Made by a program: the position numbers and the translations under genes. DNA of 64,000 nucleotides, taken from NCBI GenBank assembly GCA_036788195.1, contig DAIQNX010000015.1, forward strand, positions 7,450-71,449. Reading direction: 5' to 3'. The notes beneath the pieces were generated by a model, which saw only the letters and a list, made by a program, of their open reading frames with translations, searched no databases and was not told the origin of the DNA. Below, one piece after another: positions 44,308 through 52,366 of this stretch; position 1 is the first letter of the stretch, and every line of letters begins with the position of its first letter. Origin of the DNA: CALFXN01 sp937957815 (GTDB taxonomy: Bacteria > Synergistota > Synergistia > Synergistales > Aminobacteriaceae).

Positions 44308-44980
44308 CGGAACCGCCCCCCTGTCCCATCTTCGCCATGAGCTTCGCGAGTTCATCGTCGACCTGCTGGTTCTTTTCGAGCGCGGCGAACGGATCGTCCG
44401 CCTGAGCGGCCCCGGAAACCTCCGAGTACGCCTGCGCCTCCGCCTCCATCCCCTCGATCTTCTTTTCCATCTTGTCGAACTTGGCGAAAGCTCCGTCCCC
44501 GATCGCGGTTCCCATCGCGCTCGAGAATTCCTTCTGCGTCTTCGCGACCTGGGCGCGCGCGATCAGCGTCGACTGCTTCATGCGCGCCTCGTCGAGCTTC
44601 GCCTTGAGGGCGTCGAGCTGCGATCGCAGGGACTGCGTCGTATTCGAGGCCTGGGCGATCATTCCGTCATACTGGCCGGCCTGTCCGTCGTACGTGATCT
44701 TCTTCGACAGGGCCTGCTTCGCGAGGTCCGCGTTTCCCGCCTTCATCGCGAGCGCGGCCTTCTCCTCCCACTGCGCGGCCTGCTGTTGCGCGAGACCCTG
44801 CTGCTTGCGGAGGTTCTGTTCGTTTGCTATGGCCTTCGCCAGAGCCGAGGTCGCCTTCGTGAGCGCCTCCTCCATCTCGATGATCATGTTCTTGAGCATC
44901 TTTTCCGGATCTTCCATCCTGTCCAGAGCGTCGTTCACGTTCGACTTGAAAATATCCGTCATGCGTCCGAATATGCCCAT
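44300..44980 (-). CDS. PspA/IM30-family membrane-stress protein
   Basis: A 226-residue, almost wholly helical coiled-coil protein. It starts MGIFGRMTDIFKSNVNDALDRMEDPEKML, the typical PspA/IM30 (ESCRT-III-like) amphipathic start, followed by long Ala/Gln/Lys helices and a Gly-rich tail. PspA assembles on damaged inner membrane and limits ion leakage. No pspF or pspBC is nearby. The ATG at 44980 has GAAGGAGGGA. It leads the cluster YbjN-like, GIDE-like, LRR. Confidence 0.88.
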   Translation of the reverse strand: MGIFGRMTDIFKSNVNDALDRMEDPEKMLKNMIIEMEEALTKATSALAKAIANEQNLRKQQGLAQQQAAQWEEKAALAMKAGNADLAKQALSKKITYDGQAGQYDGMIAQASNTTQSLRSQLDALKAKLDEARMKQSTLIARAQVAKTQKEFSSAMGTAIGDGAFAKFDKMEKKIEGMEAEAQAYSEVSGAAQADDPFAALEKNQQVDDELAKLMAKMGQGGGSGA

Positions 44981-45276
44981 TCCCGTCCCTCCTTCAGTGT
45001 CGACCGGAGACCCCGTCATCTGACATTCGAGCGGGTGTCCTCCGTAAAGCCCGTATTGCCCGACAGAGCGAACAGTTGAGAAAATCTTCCGTACTCCGCG
45101 ACAATCAAACCAAAGAGTGGTTCGTGCGTCAAGTGATCGCGCAAAACCCGGAACGGCGCTCCGGATCGCCTCGGAATTCGTCGGACGGAATGGTAGCGGA
45201 TCGATCGGAGGATGTCCTCACCCTTCGCGGTTTCGGGAGGGGTGGTTTTTCCCACCCCTCCGGCCGAAAAGGGGGA
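44981..45276. other. Intergenic region with a hairpin
   Basis: A 296-base gap upstream of pspA and downstream of the GNAT gene (both minus). It contains a strong hairpin at 45236-45261 (GGAGGGGTGG-TTTTT-CCCACCCCTCC) with no T-run on either side, possibly a processed 3' end of the GNAT mRNA. No convincing promoter or gene was seen. A 79-codon open frame here lacks coding character. Confidence 0.5.
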
Positions 45277-45867
45277 TCAGTTCCGGAGGGAGGACCGTTC
45301 GCGCGCGAGGAGGGAGAAGCACCATTGATCCATGAAACGACCCCTCGCGAACTCGTAGTCGCGGAGCGTTCCGTCGAGGGAGAAGCCGAGATGTTCGAGG
45401 AAGGAACGGGAGGGAATGTTTCCGACCGTGACGAACGCCTCGACCCGGTTGAAACCGAAAGAGGCGAAACCGTACGAAAGGATCGTCGAAACGGCCTCCG
45501 TCATGTAGCCTCTGCGGTGGTGCTGCGCTCCGAGCTCGTAGCCCATTTCGGCCCGGGAATGTTCGGCGGAGACGTTGTGAAAGCCGCAGGTTCCGAGAAC
45601 GCGCCCCGTGCGCGCGTCCGTGACGGCCCAGCGGCACCCCGTCCCCTGCGGGTGCAGGGTCAGGAGGAAATCGATCATTTCCTCCGTCTGAGCGAGGCTC
45701 GCGAACGGATCCATCGTGAGATATTCCGTGACGACGGGATCCGACCAGACCGGGAAGAGATCCTTCGCGTCGGCGCGGCGAAGTTCCCGGAGCAGAAGCC
45801 GTCGGGTGCGAAGTTCGGGGAAGATCCGCGTATTCGTTTCGATCGTTTCGTCCGGAAGTTCTTTCAT
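45277..45867 (-). CDS. GNAT-family N-acetyltransferase (RimJ/RimL type)
   Basis: A 196-residue acetyltransferase of the Acetyltransf_3 group. It has LRTRRLLLRELRRADAKDLF at the start, GTCGFHNV..EHSRAEMGYELG in the middle, the acetyl-CoA loop HHRRGYMTEAV and IPSRSFLEHLGF. These enzymes acetylate ribosomal-protein N-termini, amino groups or small amines; the substrate is not predictable. The ATG at 45867 has a weak AGG upstream. TACAAT only nine bases ahead could be a -10, making the mRNA nearly leaderless. Confidence 0.87.
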   Translation of the reverse strand: MKELPDETIETNTRIFPELRTRRLLLRELRRADAKDLFPVWSDPVVTEYLTMDPFASLAQTEEMIDFLLTLHPQGTGCRWAVTDARTGRVLGTCGFHNVSAEHSRAEMGYELGAQHHRRGYMTEAVSTILSYGFASFGFNRVEAFVTVGNIPSRSFLEHLGFSLDGTLRDYEFARGRFMDQWCFSLLARERSSLRN

Positions 45868-45990
45868 ACTGCCTATTGTAGCAGTTCCATCAGACGCATG
45901 AGGGGGAGTCGCCCGCAAAAGAGGCGGATGGACGGACCGACGTGCGGGAAGTAGGATGTACAGATATCGATGCCGAAAGGGGCGATGCGA

Positions 45991-46815
45991 ATGCGTCGCG
46001 ATCTCTTCGTCGCGAATGGCGCGGTCCGGCTGCACGCGATCCTGTGGGGAACGGTGGAGCCCGGGCAAACGCCGCTCGTCGTCTCTCCGGGGTTCTGGGA
46101 GCCTGCCGAAATGGCGGAGGATCTCTTCGCCCGTCTCGGCCGCCCCGGAGTGTCGGTGAGCTACCGGGGAAGGGGACGGAGCGACACTCCGGAACACGGG
46201 TACGATCTGGGCGATCACGTCGGGGATCTCGAATGCGTCGTCGACGCGGCCGTTCCCGGCTCCTTCTGTCTTCTGGGCTACTCGCGGGGCGGAGCCTATG
46301 CGCTCGAATACGCGCTTCGCCATTCGGACCGCATCGCGGGGCTCGTTCTCGTGGATCAGCCTCCCTTTCACACCGTCTGGCCGAAGGGGAGCGCCGCGCC
46401 GCGCTCGGCGATGACGCACCGGGGCGAACCGATCCTGAACTTCTTCCGCCTGCGGGTCGCCCATAGCTTCGAGGAGTCGACGCACCGGGACTTCACGCCC
46501 GACCTCGGGCGCATCGCGTGCCCCGTCCTCGTCCTGCGCGGAACGAGGACGGACGTTCCGATCCCCGCGAAAGTCGACGGTCGCATGGCGGCCCTCTACG
46601 AATCGGCGCTTCCGCGCGTCGCGGTCGTCTCGTTTGCGGCGTCCGGGCACCAGATCCCGCTCGACGAACCGGAACGCTACGCCGCGGTCGTCGGAGCGTT
46701 TCTCGCGCGGTTCGACGACCAACGACGAAGGGCCCTCGTTTCGGACGGGGGAGGCGGGCTCCTGCGCTGCCGGCGAAAGTCGGTATTCCGCCTTCCGGGG
46801 CCCAGCCCTACATGA
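45991..46815 (+). CDS. Alpha/beta-fold hydrolase
   Basis: A 274-residue alpha/beta hydrolase. The oxyanion/strand region (PLVVSPGFWEPAEM), the fold motif YRGRGRSDTP and the nucleophile elbow LLGYSRGGAYAL (Ser near residue 98) are clear. The late Asp (GTRTDVPI) and His (ASGHQIPLDEPE) complete the triad. Substrate unknown. Of three clustered ATGs, 45991 is chosen because AAAGGGG lies eight bases ahead. Its last eight bases overlap the convergent oxidoreductase gene. Confidence 0.85.
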   Translation: MRRDLFVANGAVRLHAILWGTVEPGQTPLVVSPGFWEPAEMAEDLFARLGRPGVSVSYRGRGRSDTPEHGYDLGDHVGDLECVVDAAVPGSFCLLGYSRGGAYALEYALRHSDRIAGLVLVDQPPFHTVWPKGSAAPRSAMTHRGEPILNFFRLRVAHSFEESTHRDFTPDLGRIACPVLVLRGTRTDVPIPAKVDGRMAALYESALPRVAVVSFAASGHQIPLDEPERYAAVVGAFLARFDDQRRRALVSDGGGGLLRCRRKSVFRLPGPSPT

Positions 46816-47824
46816 ACGCCCGTCTGTACTGCTCGGGGCCCGTGTACGGGGCCCCCGCCCGTTTCGCGAGGTCGAGCGGGAGGAAGGGGTTTCGGAGCAG
46901 TCCCCGGCCGATTGCGACCATATCCGCCCGTTCGTTCAGGAGGATTTCCTCGATCAGCTCGGGTTCCGTGACGAGTCCGACCGCGATCGTCGGAAGGCCG
47001 AGCGTCCGGCGGACCTCCGCGGAGTAGGGGACCTGGTACCCCGGAAAGAACTTCGGCGGCGTCGGCGTCAGTCCGCCGGAACTCACGTGGACGCAGTCGA
47101 CGAGCGTCTTGACGTGATGGAGCAGGCGGCACGTTTCGGCGACGTCGAGTCCGCCCGGAACGTGGTCGACGGCCGATACGCGGACCTGGAGCGGTATGCG
47201 CGCGGGCAGCGCGTCGCGGACGGCGCGGGCGACCTCGACGAGGAGGCGCGCCCGGTTTTCGGTGCTTCCCCCGTACGCGTCGGTCCTTCGGTTCGTGACG
47301 GGCGAGAGGAACTGGTTGAGAAGATAGCCGTGCGCAGCGTGGATCTCGACGAGATCGAACCCCACGTCCGCGGCGCGGGCCGCGGATGCCGCAAAGGCCT
47401 TGACGACGCGACGGATTCCCTCGGGGGTCAGTTCCTCGGGGACGCGGGATTCCTCGTCGTAGCGGATCGGGCTCGGGGCGAAGATCGTTGTGACCTCTCC
47501 GGCCGTGCATTTTCGCCCCGCGTGGTTCAGCTGAATGCCGACCCTTGCGCCGTACGAGCGGCACAGGTCGACGATCCGGCGCATCGGTTCGATCTGCCGG
47601 TCGTCCCAGAAGCCGAGGCAGCGGTCGGTGATTCGCCCTTCCGGGAGGACGCCGGTGGCCTCGACGATGATGAGACCGGTTCCTCCGAGCGCGCGTGCGC
47701 CGTAGTGGGCGAGGTGGAAGTCGGAGGCCATGCCCTGCGTCGCGCAGTACATGCACATCGGCGGCATGACGATCCTGTTCCGGATTTCCAGTTCCCTGAG
47801 GACGAACGGTTCGAGACATTTCAC
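46808..47824 (-). CDS. NADPH dehydrogenase, Old Yellow Enzyme family (YqjM-like)
   Basis: A 338-residue FMN-dependent TIM-barrel ene-reductase. YqjM-type features are the early MPPMCMYCA cysteine, QLNHAGRK, EIHAAHGYLLNQFLSP (His pair), RTDAYGGSTENRARLL and the phosphate loop IAVGLVTEP..MVAIGRGLLRNP. It reduces activated C=C bonds with NAD(P)H. A GTG at 47824 with GGAG nine bases ahead is preferred over a TTG at 47830, which is too close to the RBS. Confidence 0.92.
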   Translation of the reverse strand: MKCLEPFVLRELEIRNRIVMPPMCMYCATQGMASDFHLAHYGARALGGTGLIIVEATGVLPEGRITDRCLGFWDDRQIEPMRRIVDLCRSYGARVGIQLNHAGRKCTAGEVTTIFAPSPIRYDEESRVPEELTPEGIRRVVKAFAASAARAADVGFDLVEIHAAHGYLLNQFLSPVTNRRTDAYGGSTENRARLLVEVARAVRDALPARIPLQVRVSAVDHVPGGLDVAETCRLLHHVKTLVDCVHVSSGGLTPTPPKFFPGYQVPYSAEVRRTLGLPTIAVGLVTEPELIEEILLNERADMVAIGRGLLRNPFLPLDLAKRAGAPYTGPEQYRRAFM

Positions 47825-47946
47825 GCTCAATCACTCCTTTTCGACGGATACGTGCGTTCGTCCGTTACGATACCAGAAAGAGTCGTCGCCTGGTAGCCGG
47901 CCGGAGTGTGCGACGCGATGAGTTGCTTGACAATTCAATCATATAG

Positions 47947-47960
47947 GGGCAGACTTGCCC
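47947..47960. promoter_or_regulatory. Inverted repeat in a divergent promoter region
   Basis: GGGCA-GACT-TGCCC is a perfect 5-base dyad in the 193-base gap between the divergent oxidoreductase and P-type ATPase genes, 14 bases after a TTGACA at 47928-47933. A regulator site is possible but unproven. No convincing -10 was found at normal spacing. Confidence 0.3.
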
Positions 47961-48017
47961 AAAACGTCGTGGAGCGCGTAGATACAGCGCCGATCCTCAT
48001 GAAGGGCGGGATGCGGT

Positions 48018-50534
48018 GTGATTCGTGCGCATGCGTTGAGCGCCGAAGAAGTCATACGGCATTTCGGCGTCGATCCCGCGGCCGGCTTGACGCCGGAGCG
48101 GGCGGATGAAACTCTCGGGACGCACGGGCGAAACGCTCTCGATCGTCGGAAGAGCGTCTCGTGGTGGAGGGTTTTCGCGCGGCAATTCCGCGGTGCGATG
48201 GTTCTGCTGCTCGCGGCCGCCGCGGCCGTCAGTGCTGCGATGGGCGAATACCCCGACTCCATCGCGATCGTCGTCGTCATCCTCATCAACGGCATCCTCG
48301 GATTCGTCACCGAGTATCGCGCCGAGCGAGCCCTCGAGGCGCTGCGGTCGGTTACGTCGCCGCGTTGCCGGGTCCTCCGGGGCGGGGCGGCGCGTATCGT
48401 GCCGACGGAGGAGGTCGTTCCCGGAGATGTCCTGATGCTCGAAGGAGGCGACGTCGTCCCTGCCGACGCAAGGCTCGTCGGACTCTCGAACCTGATGACC
48501 GGAGAGGCGGCGCTGACGGGAGAGTCCGTTCCGGTGCGAAAAACCCTCGACCCGCTTGCGGGCGATACTCCGCTTCCTGACAGGACGGACTGCGTCTTTG
48601 CGGGAACGTCAGTCGTGAAGGGAACCGGGAAGGCCGTCGTCTACGCGACCGGGTACGATACGGAACTCGGGCGGATCGGGGCGATGCTGCAGACCGTCGG
48701 AGAGCAGTCCACGCCGCTCGAGGAACGTCTCTCCCGCTTCAGCCGCTTCCTGATCGCCGTCACGTTCGGCATCGCGGCCGTCGTGACGATTGCCGGAATT
48801 CTGCAGGGACGCGGAATCCTTTCGATGGTCGAAACGGGAATCGCCCTCGCCGTCGCGGCCGTTCCCGAGGGACTCCCGTTCGTGGCCACGATGACGCTCG
48901 CGCTCGGCGTAAAGCGAATGGCCGCGAAGAACGCGCTCGTTCGGAACCTTGCGGCTGTCGAAACTCTGGGGGCGACGACCGTGATCTGCACCGACAAAAC
49001 GGGAACGCTCACGATGAACCGAATGGCGGTCCGGATGGCCGATACGCCCGACGAAGCAGCCCTGCCCCTGCTCCGGCGTGTCGCGGCGCTCTGCAACGAT
49101 GCGGAACTCACGGAAGACGGCGATGTCGGCGATCCAATGGAGGTCGCGCTGCTTCGTTTCGTCGGCGACGCCGCCGGGGATATCCGGGCCGCGCGGCCGA
49201 GGCGTGCGGTCGAACCGTTCGATTCGTCGACGATGCGGATGATCACGTGGCACGACGATTGCGTCTGCCTCAAGGGAGCCCCCGAGGTCGTCATCGCCCA
49301 GGCGGCGTATATCCGCCTGAACGGGGAGGATGTCCCGATGACAGGCGGGACCCGCGACGAGTGGCGTGCGCGGGTCGGAGCGGCCGCGGAACGTGGAATG
49401 CGCACGATCGCGTTCGCGATCGGACCGACTCGCGAGTCCCTGGCGTTCGTCGGGTTCGCGGGGATCGACGATCCGCCGCGCCCGGAGGCGGCGCCGGCGG
49501 TTGCGCGGTGCCACGAGGCGGGGATCCGCGTCGTCATGGTGACGGGAGACCACGTCGTGACGGCCGGATCCGTCGCGCGCGAAACCGGGATCGTCCGCGG
49601 TCCCGGCGACGTCATCCTCGAAGGACGCGAGTTCGATGGAATTCAGTCCGGACTGGCCGGAGCCGTTTCCGTCCTGGCGCGCGTCTCCCCGGAACACAAG
49701 CTGCGTCTCGTTCAGATCCTTCAGGCCTCCGGAGAAGTCGTCGCGATGACGGGAGATGGGGTGAACGACGCGGTTGCGCTCAAGCAGGCCGATGTCGGAG
49801 TCGCGATGGGCATCCAGGGGACGGAGGTCAGCAAGGAGGCATCGGACATCATCCTCGAAGACGACCGGTTCTCCACGATCGTCGAGGCCGTCCGCGAGGG
49901 GCGCCGGATTTTCGAGAACATCCGGAAGTCGGTATTCTTCCTTCTGTGCTGTAACCTGAGCGAGGTTCTCACGGTGCTGGCCAGCATCCTGCTGCGTTTC
50001 CCGGGCATTCTGCTTCCGCTCCAGATCCTCTGGGTGAATCTCGTGACGGATGTTCTGCCCGCGCTCGCGCTGGCGCTCGACCCTGCCGAGAGCGACCTGA
50101 TGCGCCGCGCTCCCGGGAGCCGCGGCGAGGATATCCTGACGGTTTCGCACAGGAGAGAGGTTTTTCTTCAGGGGGGGGCAATGACCTTGGGCGTGCTTGC
50201 GGCTTACTGGTGGAGTCTGCGGAGCGGAAACGGAGATACGGCGCGCGCGACGGAGATATGCTTCCATACGCTCGTGTTCGCGCAGCTTTTCTTCGTGATG
50301 AACGTCCGAAGCGCCGGCATCCTCCGCGATCCGGGACAGCTCTGGTCAAACCCGTGGCTTCTCGGCGGCGTCGCGGTGTCGCTTGCGTTGCAGGTCGGAG
50401 TGACGTACGTCCCGCTGCTCGGGAACGTGCTCGACATCGTACCGCTCGAGGGGCGCGAATGGGGGATAATCGCGCTCTCGGCGCTTTTCCCGACGTTTCT
50501 GACACAGGGAGTCCGCTTCGCGAGGGGGAAATGA
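48018..50534 (+). CDS. P-type Ca2+-transporting ATPase (type IIA-like)
   Basis: An 838-residue cation pump. It has an N-terminal cation-ATPase domain (SAEEVIRHFGVDPAAGLTPERA), the actuator TGES, PEGLP in M4, the phosphorylation site DKTGTLT (Asp near residue 326), TGDGVNDAVALKQADVGVAMG at the hinge and ILWVNLVTDVLPALAL in M6. PEGLP plus NLVTD supply Ca2+-site residues in SERCA/PMR1-type pumps. It probably exports Ca2+ (or Mn2+). The GTG at 48018 follows AGGGCGGGATG. Confidence 0.92.
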   Translation: MIRAHALSAEEVIRHFGVDPAAGLTPERADETLGTHGRNALDRRKSVSWWRVFARQFRGAMVLLLAAAAAVSAAMGEYPDSIAIVVVILINGILGFVTEYRAERALEALRSVTSPRCRVLRGGAARIVPTEEVVPGDVLMLEGGDVVPADARLVGLSNLMTGEAALTGESVPVRKTLDPLAGDTPLPDRTDCVFAGTSVVKGTGKAVVYATGYDTELGRIGAMLQTVGEQSTPLEERLSRFSRFLIAVTFGIAAVVTIAGILQGRGILSMVETGIALAVAAVPEGLPFVATMTLALGVKRMAAKNALVRNLAAVETLGATTVICTDKTGTLTMNRMAVRMADTPDEAALPLLRRVAALCNDAELTEDGDVGDPMEVALLRFVGDAAGDIRAARPRRAVEPFDSSTMRMITWHDDCVCLKGAPEVVIAQAAYIRLNGEDVPMTGGTRDEWRARVGAAAERGMRTIAFAIGPTRESLAFVGFAGIDDPPRPEAAPAVARCHEAGIRVVMVTGDHVVTAGSVARETGIVRGPGDVILEGREFDGIQSGLAGAVSVLARVSPEHKLRLVQILQASGEVVAMTGDGVNDAVALKQADVGVAMGIQGTEVSKEASDIILEDDRFSTIVEAVREGRRIFENIRKSVFFLLCCNLSEVLTVLASILLRFPGILLPLQILWVNLVTDVLPALALALDPAESDLMRRAPGSRGEDILTVSHRREVFLQGGAMTLGVLAAYWWSLRSGNGDTARATEICFHTLVFAQLFFVMNVRSAGILRDPGQLWSNPWLLGGVAVSLALQVGVTYVPLLGNVLDIVPLEGREWGIIALSALFPTFLTQGVRFARGK

Positions 50535-50580
50535 CGATGTCATGCCGGGAACGAAGACGCTCATGGACTACCGGGCGCAT

Positions 50581-50610
50581 TTGACAACCGGCGCGTTCGC
50601 GAGGTATAAT
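50581..50610 (+). promoter_or_regulatory. Near-consensus promoter of the homoserine dehydrogenase attenuator
   Basis: Perfect TTGACA (50581-50586), an 18-base spacer and perfect TATAAT (50605-50610). Transcription should start near 50617, giving a ~195-base leader to the homoserine dehydrogenase ATG. Confidence 0.85.
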
Positions 50611-50646
50611 CGCCGCTAATTTTACGGGAAGGGTGGGGAGTGCGCG

Positions 50647-50724
50647 ATGAAGCGATGTGTGGACGCAAACGGTTTCTGCATGATGATGACGTGCGACGAC
50701 CCTCCCGGGGCGGTCGCTGTCTGA
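50647..50724 (+). CDS. Leader peptide with Met-Met-Met-Thr (putative attenuator peptide)
   Basis: A 25-residue ORF from ATG at 50647 to TGA at 50724, with GGGGAG six bases before the start. Residues 11-16 read CMMMTC: three consecutive ATG codons and ACG flanked by Cys codons, in a peptide rich in Cys and Asp (DD) and ending in small residues. It sits between a consensus promoter and an intrinsic terminator, ahead of homoserine dehydrogenase, the branch point to methionine and threonine. Ribosome stalling at Met/Thr codons is the obvious reading, but it is inference. Confidence 0.7.
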   Translation: MKRCVDANGFCMMMTCDDPPGAVAV

Positions 50725-50750
50725 ACGTGGACGAAGCGCGCGTATCCGGT

Positions 50751-50788
50751 CGGGGGTCTTCGCAGAGACGAAGGCCCCCGATTTTTTT
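50751..50788 (+). terminator. Leader terminator (attenuator) before homoserine dehydrogenase
   Basis: Stem CGGGGG-T-CTTCG / CGAAG-G-CCCCCG (50751-50780) with a six-base loop, followed by A and seven T residues (50782-50788), only 25 bases before the homoserine dehydrogenase ATG. An upstream arm CGACC..GGTCG (about 50698-50716) could form a pause hairpin, and CCCTCCCGG can compete with the terminator's GGTCGGGGG. Position inside the leader indicates conditional termination. Confidence 0.8.
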
Positions 50789-50813
50789 ATCTGTGTTTCG
50801 GGGAGGGGTATGA

Positions 50814-51842
50814 ATGAAGGTTCGTGTGTTGTTGTTGGGATGCGGCAATGTCGGAAGAGGGCTCTGCTCGCTGCTTGCGGAAAAGCGGGAGGCGATCGCG
50901 GCGAAGTATGAACTCGAGGTGTTGCTTGCGGGTGTGGCGACGCGGACGCGGGGCTGCGCGTACGCCCCAGGCGGGATCGATCCGCGCGATGTCCTCTCGG
51001 GCGCGGCCTTCGGGGCGGCGCGCGCGGCCGGAGAAACGGCGATGGACCTCGTGGAGCGTGGCGAATACGACGTCCTGGCGGAATGCACCGTCACGAACCC
51101 GGAGACCGGGGAGCCTGGGCTGTCGTACATCCGGGCGGCGCTCGGGAGGGGAAAATCCGTCGCCACGTCGAACAAGGGGCCGATCGCCCTGCGTTTCCAC
51201 GAACTGCTCTCCCTCGCGAAGGAAAATGGGGCGAGGCTCATGTACGAGGGAACCGTCATGGCGGGAACGCCGCTCTTTTCGGCGGCCGGGCCCGGGTTCC
51301 TCGGCGCCGATGTCCTCTCGTTCGAGGGAGTTCTCAACGGCACTTGCAACTACATGATCGAGCGCATGAAGACAGGGGCGACGTTCGACGCGGCGCTTTC
51401 CGAAGCGCAGACTGAAGGGTACGCCGAGGCCGAACCGGGGAACGATCTCGATGGATGGGACACGGCCCTGAAGGCCATGATCCTCGCGCAATCCTTTCTG
51501 GGGTACCCCTCGGTGTCGCTCGGGGATGTCGACGTCGAAGGCATCTGCGGCCTGACGCCGGGGGCGGTCTCCGACGCGGCGAAACGAGGCGGGGCGATCC
51601 GCCTGATCGCTTCGGCCGAACGTCCGCGAACCGGAGCGACCGCACGGCCGAGAATTTCGGTGCGACCGCGCTTCATCGGCGCGGACCACCCGCTCGCGAG
51701 TCTTCCGGGTACGGCGAACGGGATCGTGTTTTCGACGGATACGACCGGGCAGGTGTGTTTCACGGGTTTGGGTGCCGGGGGACCGCAGACGGCCTTCGCG
51801 TTATTGCGGGATATTATCGACATCAGCGGGAATGCGCGCTGA
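50814..51842 (+). CDS. hom: Homoserine dehydrogenase (short form, no ACT domain)
   Basis: A 342-residue enzyme reducing aspartate semialdehyde to homoserine with NAD(P)H. It has the Rossmann start RVLLLGCGNVGRGL, the SNKGPIAL region, GTVMAGTPLF, GVLNGTCNYMIERM and the catalytic EAEPGNDLDGWDTALK (Asp and Lys). Many bacterial enzymes carry a C-terminal ACT domain for threonine feedback. This one ends before it, so control may rest on the upstream attenuator. The ATG at 50814 follows GGGGAGGGG. A terminator follows. Confidence 0.9.
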   Translation: MKVRVLLLGCGNVGRGLCSLLAEKREAIAAKYELEVLLAGVATRTRGCAYAPGGIDPRDVLSGAAFGAARAAGETAMDLVERGEYDVLAECTVTNPETGEPGLSYIRAALGRGKSVATSNKGPIALRFHELLSLAKENGARLMYEGTVMAGTPLFSAAGPGFLGADVLSFEGVLNGTCNYMIERMKTGATFDAALSEAQTEGYAEAEPGNDLDGWDTALKAMILAQSFLGYPSVSLGDVDVEGICGLTPGAVSDAAKRGGAIRLIASAERPRTGATARPRISVRPRFIGADHPLASLPGTANGIVFSTDTTGQVCFTGLGAGGPQTAFALLRDIIDISGNAR

Positions 51843-51876
51843 AAGGGCGGCGCGGTCGCTCTTTCCGGTGATGTCG

Positions 51877-51914
51877 ACGGGAGTCCGCGACGGCGTTCGC
51901 GCGCGGACTCCCGT
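51877..51914. terminator. Bidirectional hairpin terminator
   Basis: Perfect 13-base arms ACGGGAGTCCGCG / CGCGGACTCCCGT around a 12-base loop, with TTCTTC following on the plus strand. It separates the convergent homoserine dehydrogenase and 46-residue protein genes. Confidence 0.75.
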
Positions 51915-51947
51915 TCTTCGCTCCGGCGAGGCGGCAGATATTCCGTC

Positions 51948-52088
51948 CTACCTCCACTGCCGCGCGACGCTCGAGTACACGCTCTGAAGGTCACCGGCCC
52001 TCTTCTGCATCTCCATGACGCTCTTCAGGACCCTGTTCGTCGCAAACAGAAGGGAATCCACGGGACTGCACTTTTCCTTCACTCTCAT
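51948..52088 (-). CDS. Small protein, 46 residues, unknown function
   Basis: ATG at 52088-52086, AAAAGGAG five bases ahead, TAG at 51950-51948. The sequence starts MRVKEKCSPVDSLLFATNRV and continues as a basic, amphipathic helix-rich stretch (LKSVMEMQKRAG, then VYSSVARQW). No membrane segment, no Gly-Gly leader site and one Cys. A TTGACA promoter with 17-base spacing and an AT-rich upstream block precedes it, and a strong terminator follows, so it looks like a monocistronic, well-expressed gene. No family recognised. Confidence 0.65.
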   Translation of the reverse strand: MRVKEKCSPVDSLLFATNRVLKSVMEMQKRAGDLQSVYSSVARQWR

Positions 52089-52160
52089 CGTCTCCTTTTG
52101 CGGCACTCCGTTTTTGCGCAGCATCCCATCTCGTTGATTGCGAATGAACCCTCAGAGGAA

Positions 52161-52189
52161 ATCCTAAGCGAGAGGAATGAATATGTCAA
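52161..52189 (-). promoter_or_regulatory. Promoter with AT-rich UP-like block for the 46-residue gene
   Basis: On the minus strand: TTGACA (52189-52184), a 17-base spacer, TAGGAT (52166-52161). Bases 52190-52250 upstream of the -35 are very AT-rich, including the palindrome AATAAAAATTTTTATT, unlike the GC-rich surroundings. This could act as an UP element. The gap on to 52366 holds nothing else recognisable. Confidence 0.6.
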
Positions 52190-52366
52190 TATGATTACAA
52201 ACATCAGAGTAAAAATCTTTAATAAAAATTTTTATTTAGTTTTTAATTAATAAGCTCGAATCGGAATTCGGGGCGCATTTCAGGGAGTATCCCTGTCGGG
52301 ATGGGGCTGCGTGAATCTTTCGGAAGAACGCGAAGAGGTGCTTTTGGGAAGAGTATCGTCAGTATT

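Noticed and set aside
45016..45255. A 79-codon minus-strand frame between pspA and the GNAT gene
   Set aside because: No RBS and a composition like non-coding sequence. It runs into the pspA leader, and the hairpin at 45236-45261 would disrupt its start.
45236..45261. Strong hairpin considered as an intrinsic terminator
   Set aside because: No T-run follows on either strand, so I recorded it only as a hairpin in the intergenic region.
52220..52235. AATAAAAATTTTTATT palindrome considered as a terminator or phage attachment core
   Set aside because: Pure A/T arms make a weak hairpin, no integrase or tRNA is near, and its position upstream of a -35 fits an UP-type element better.
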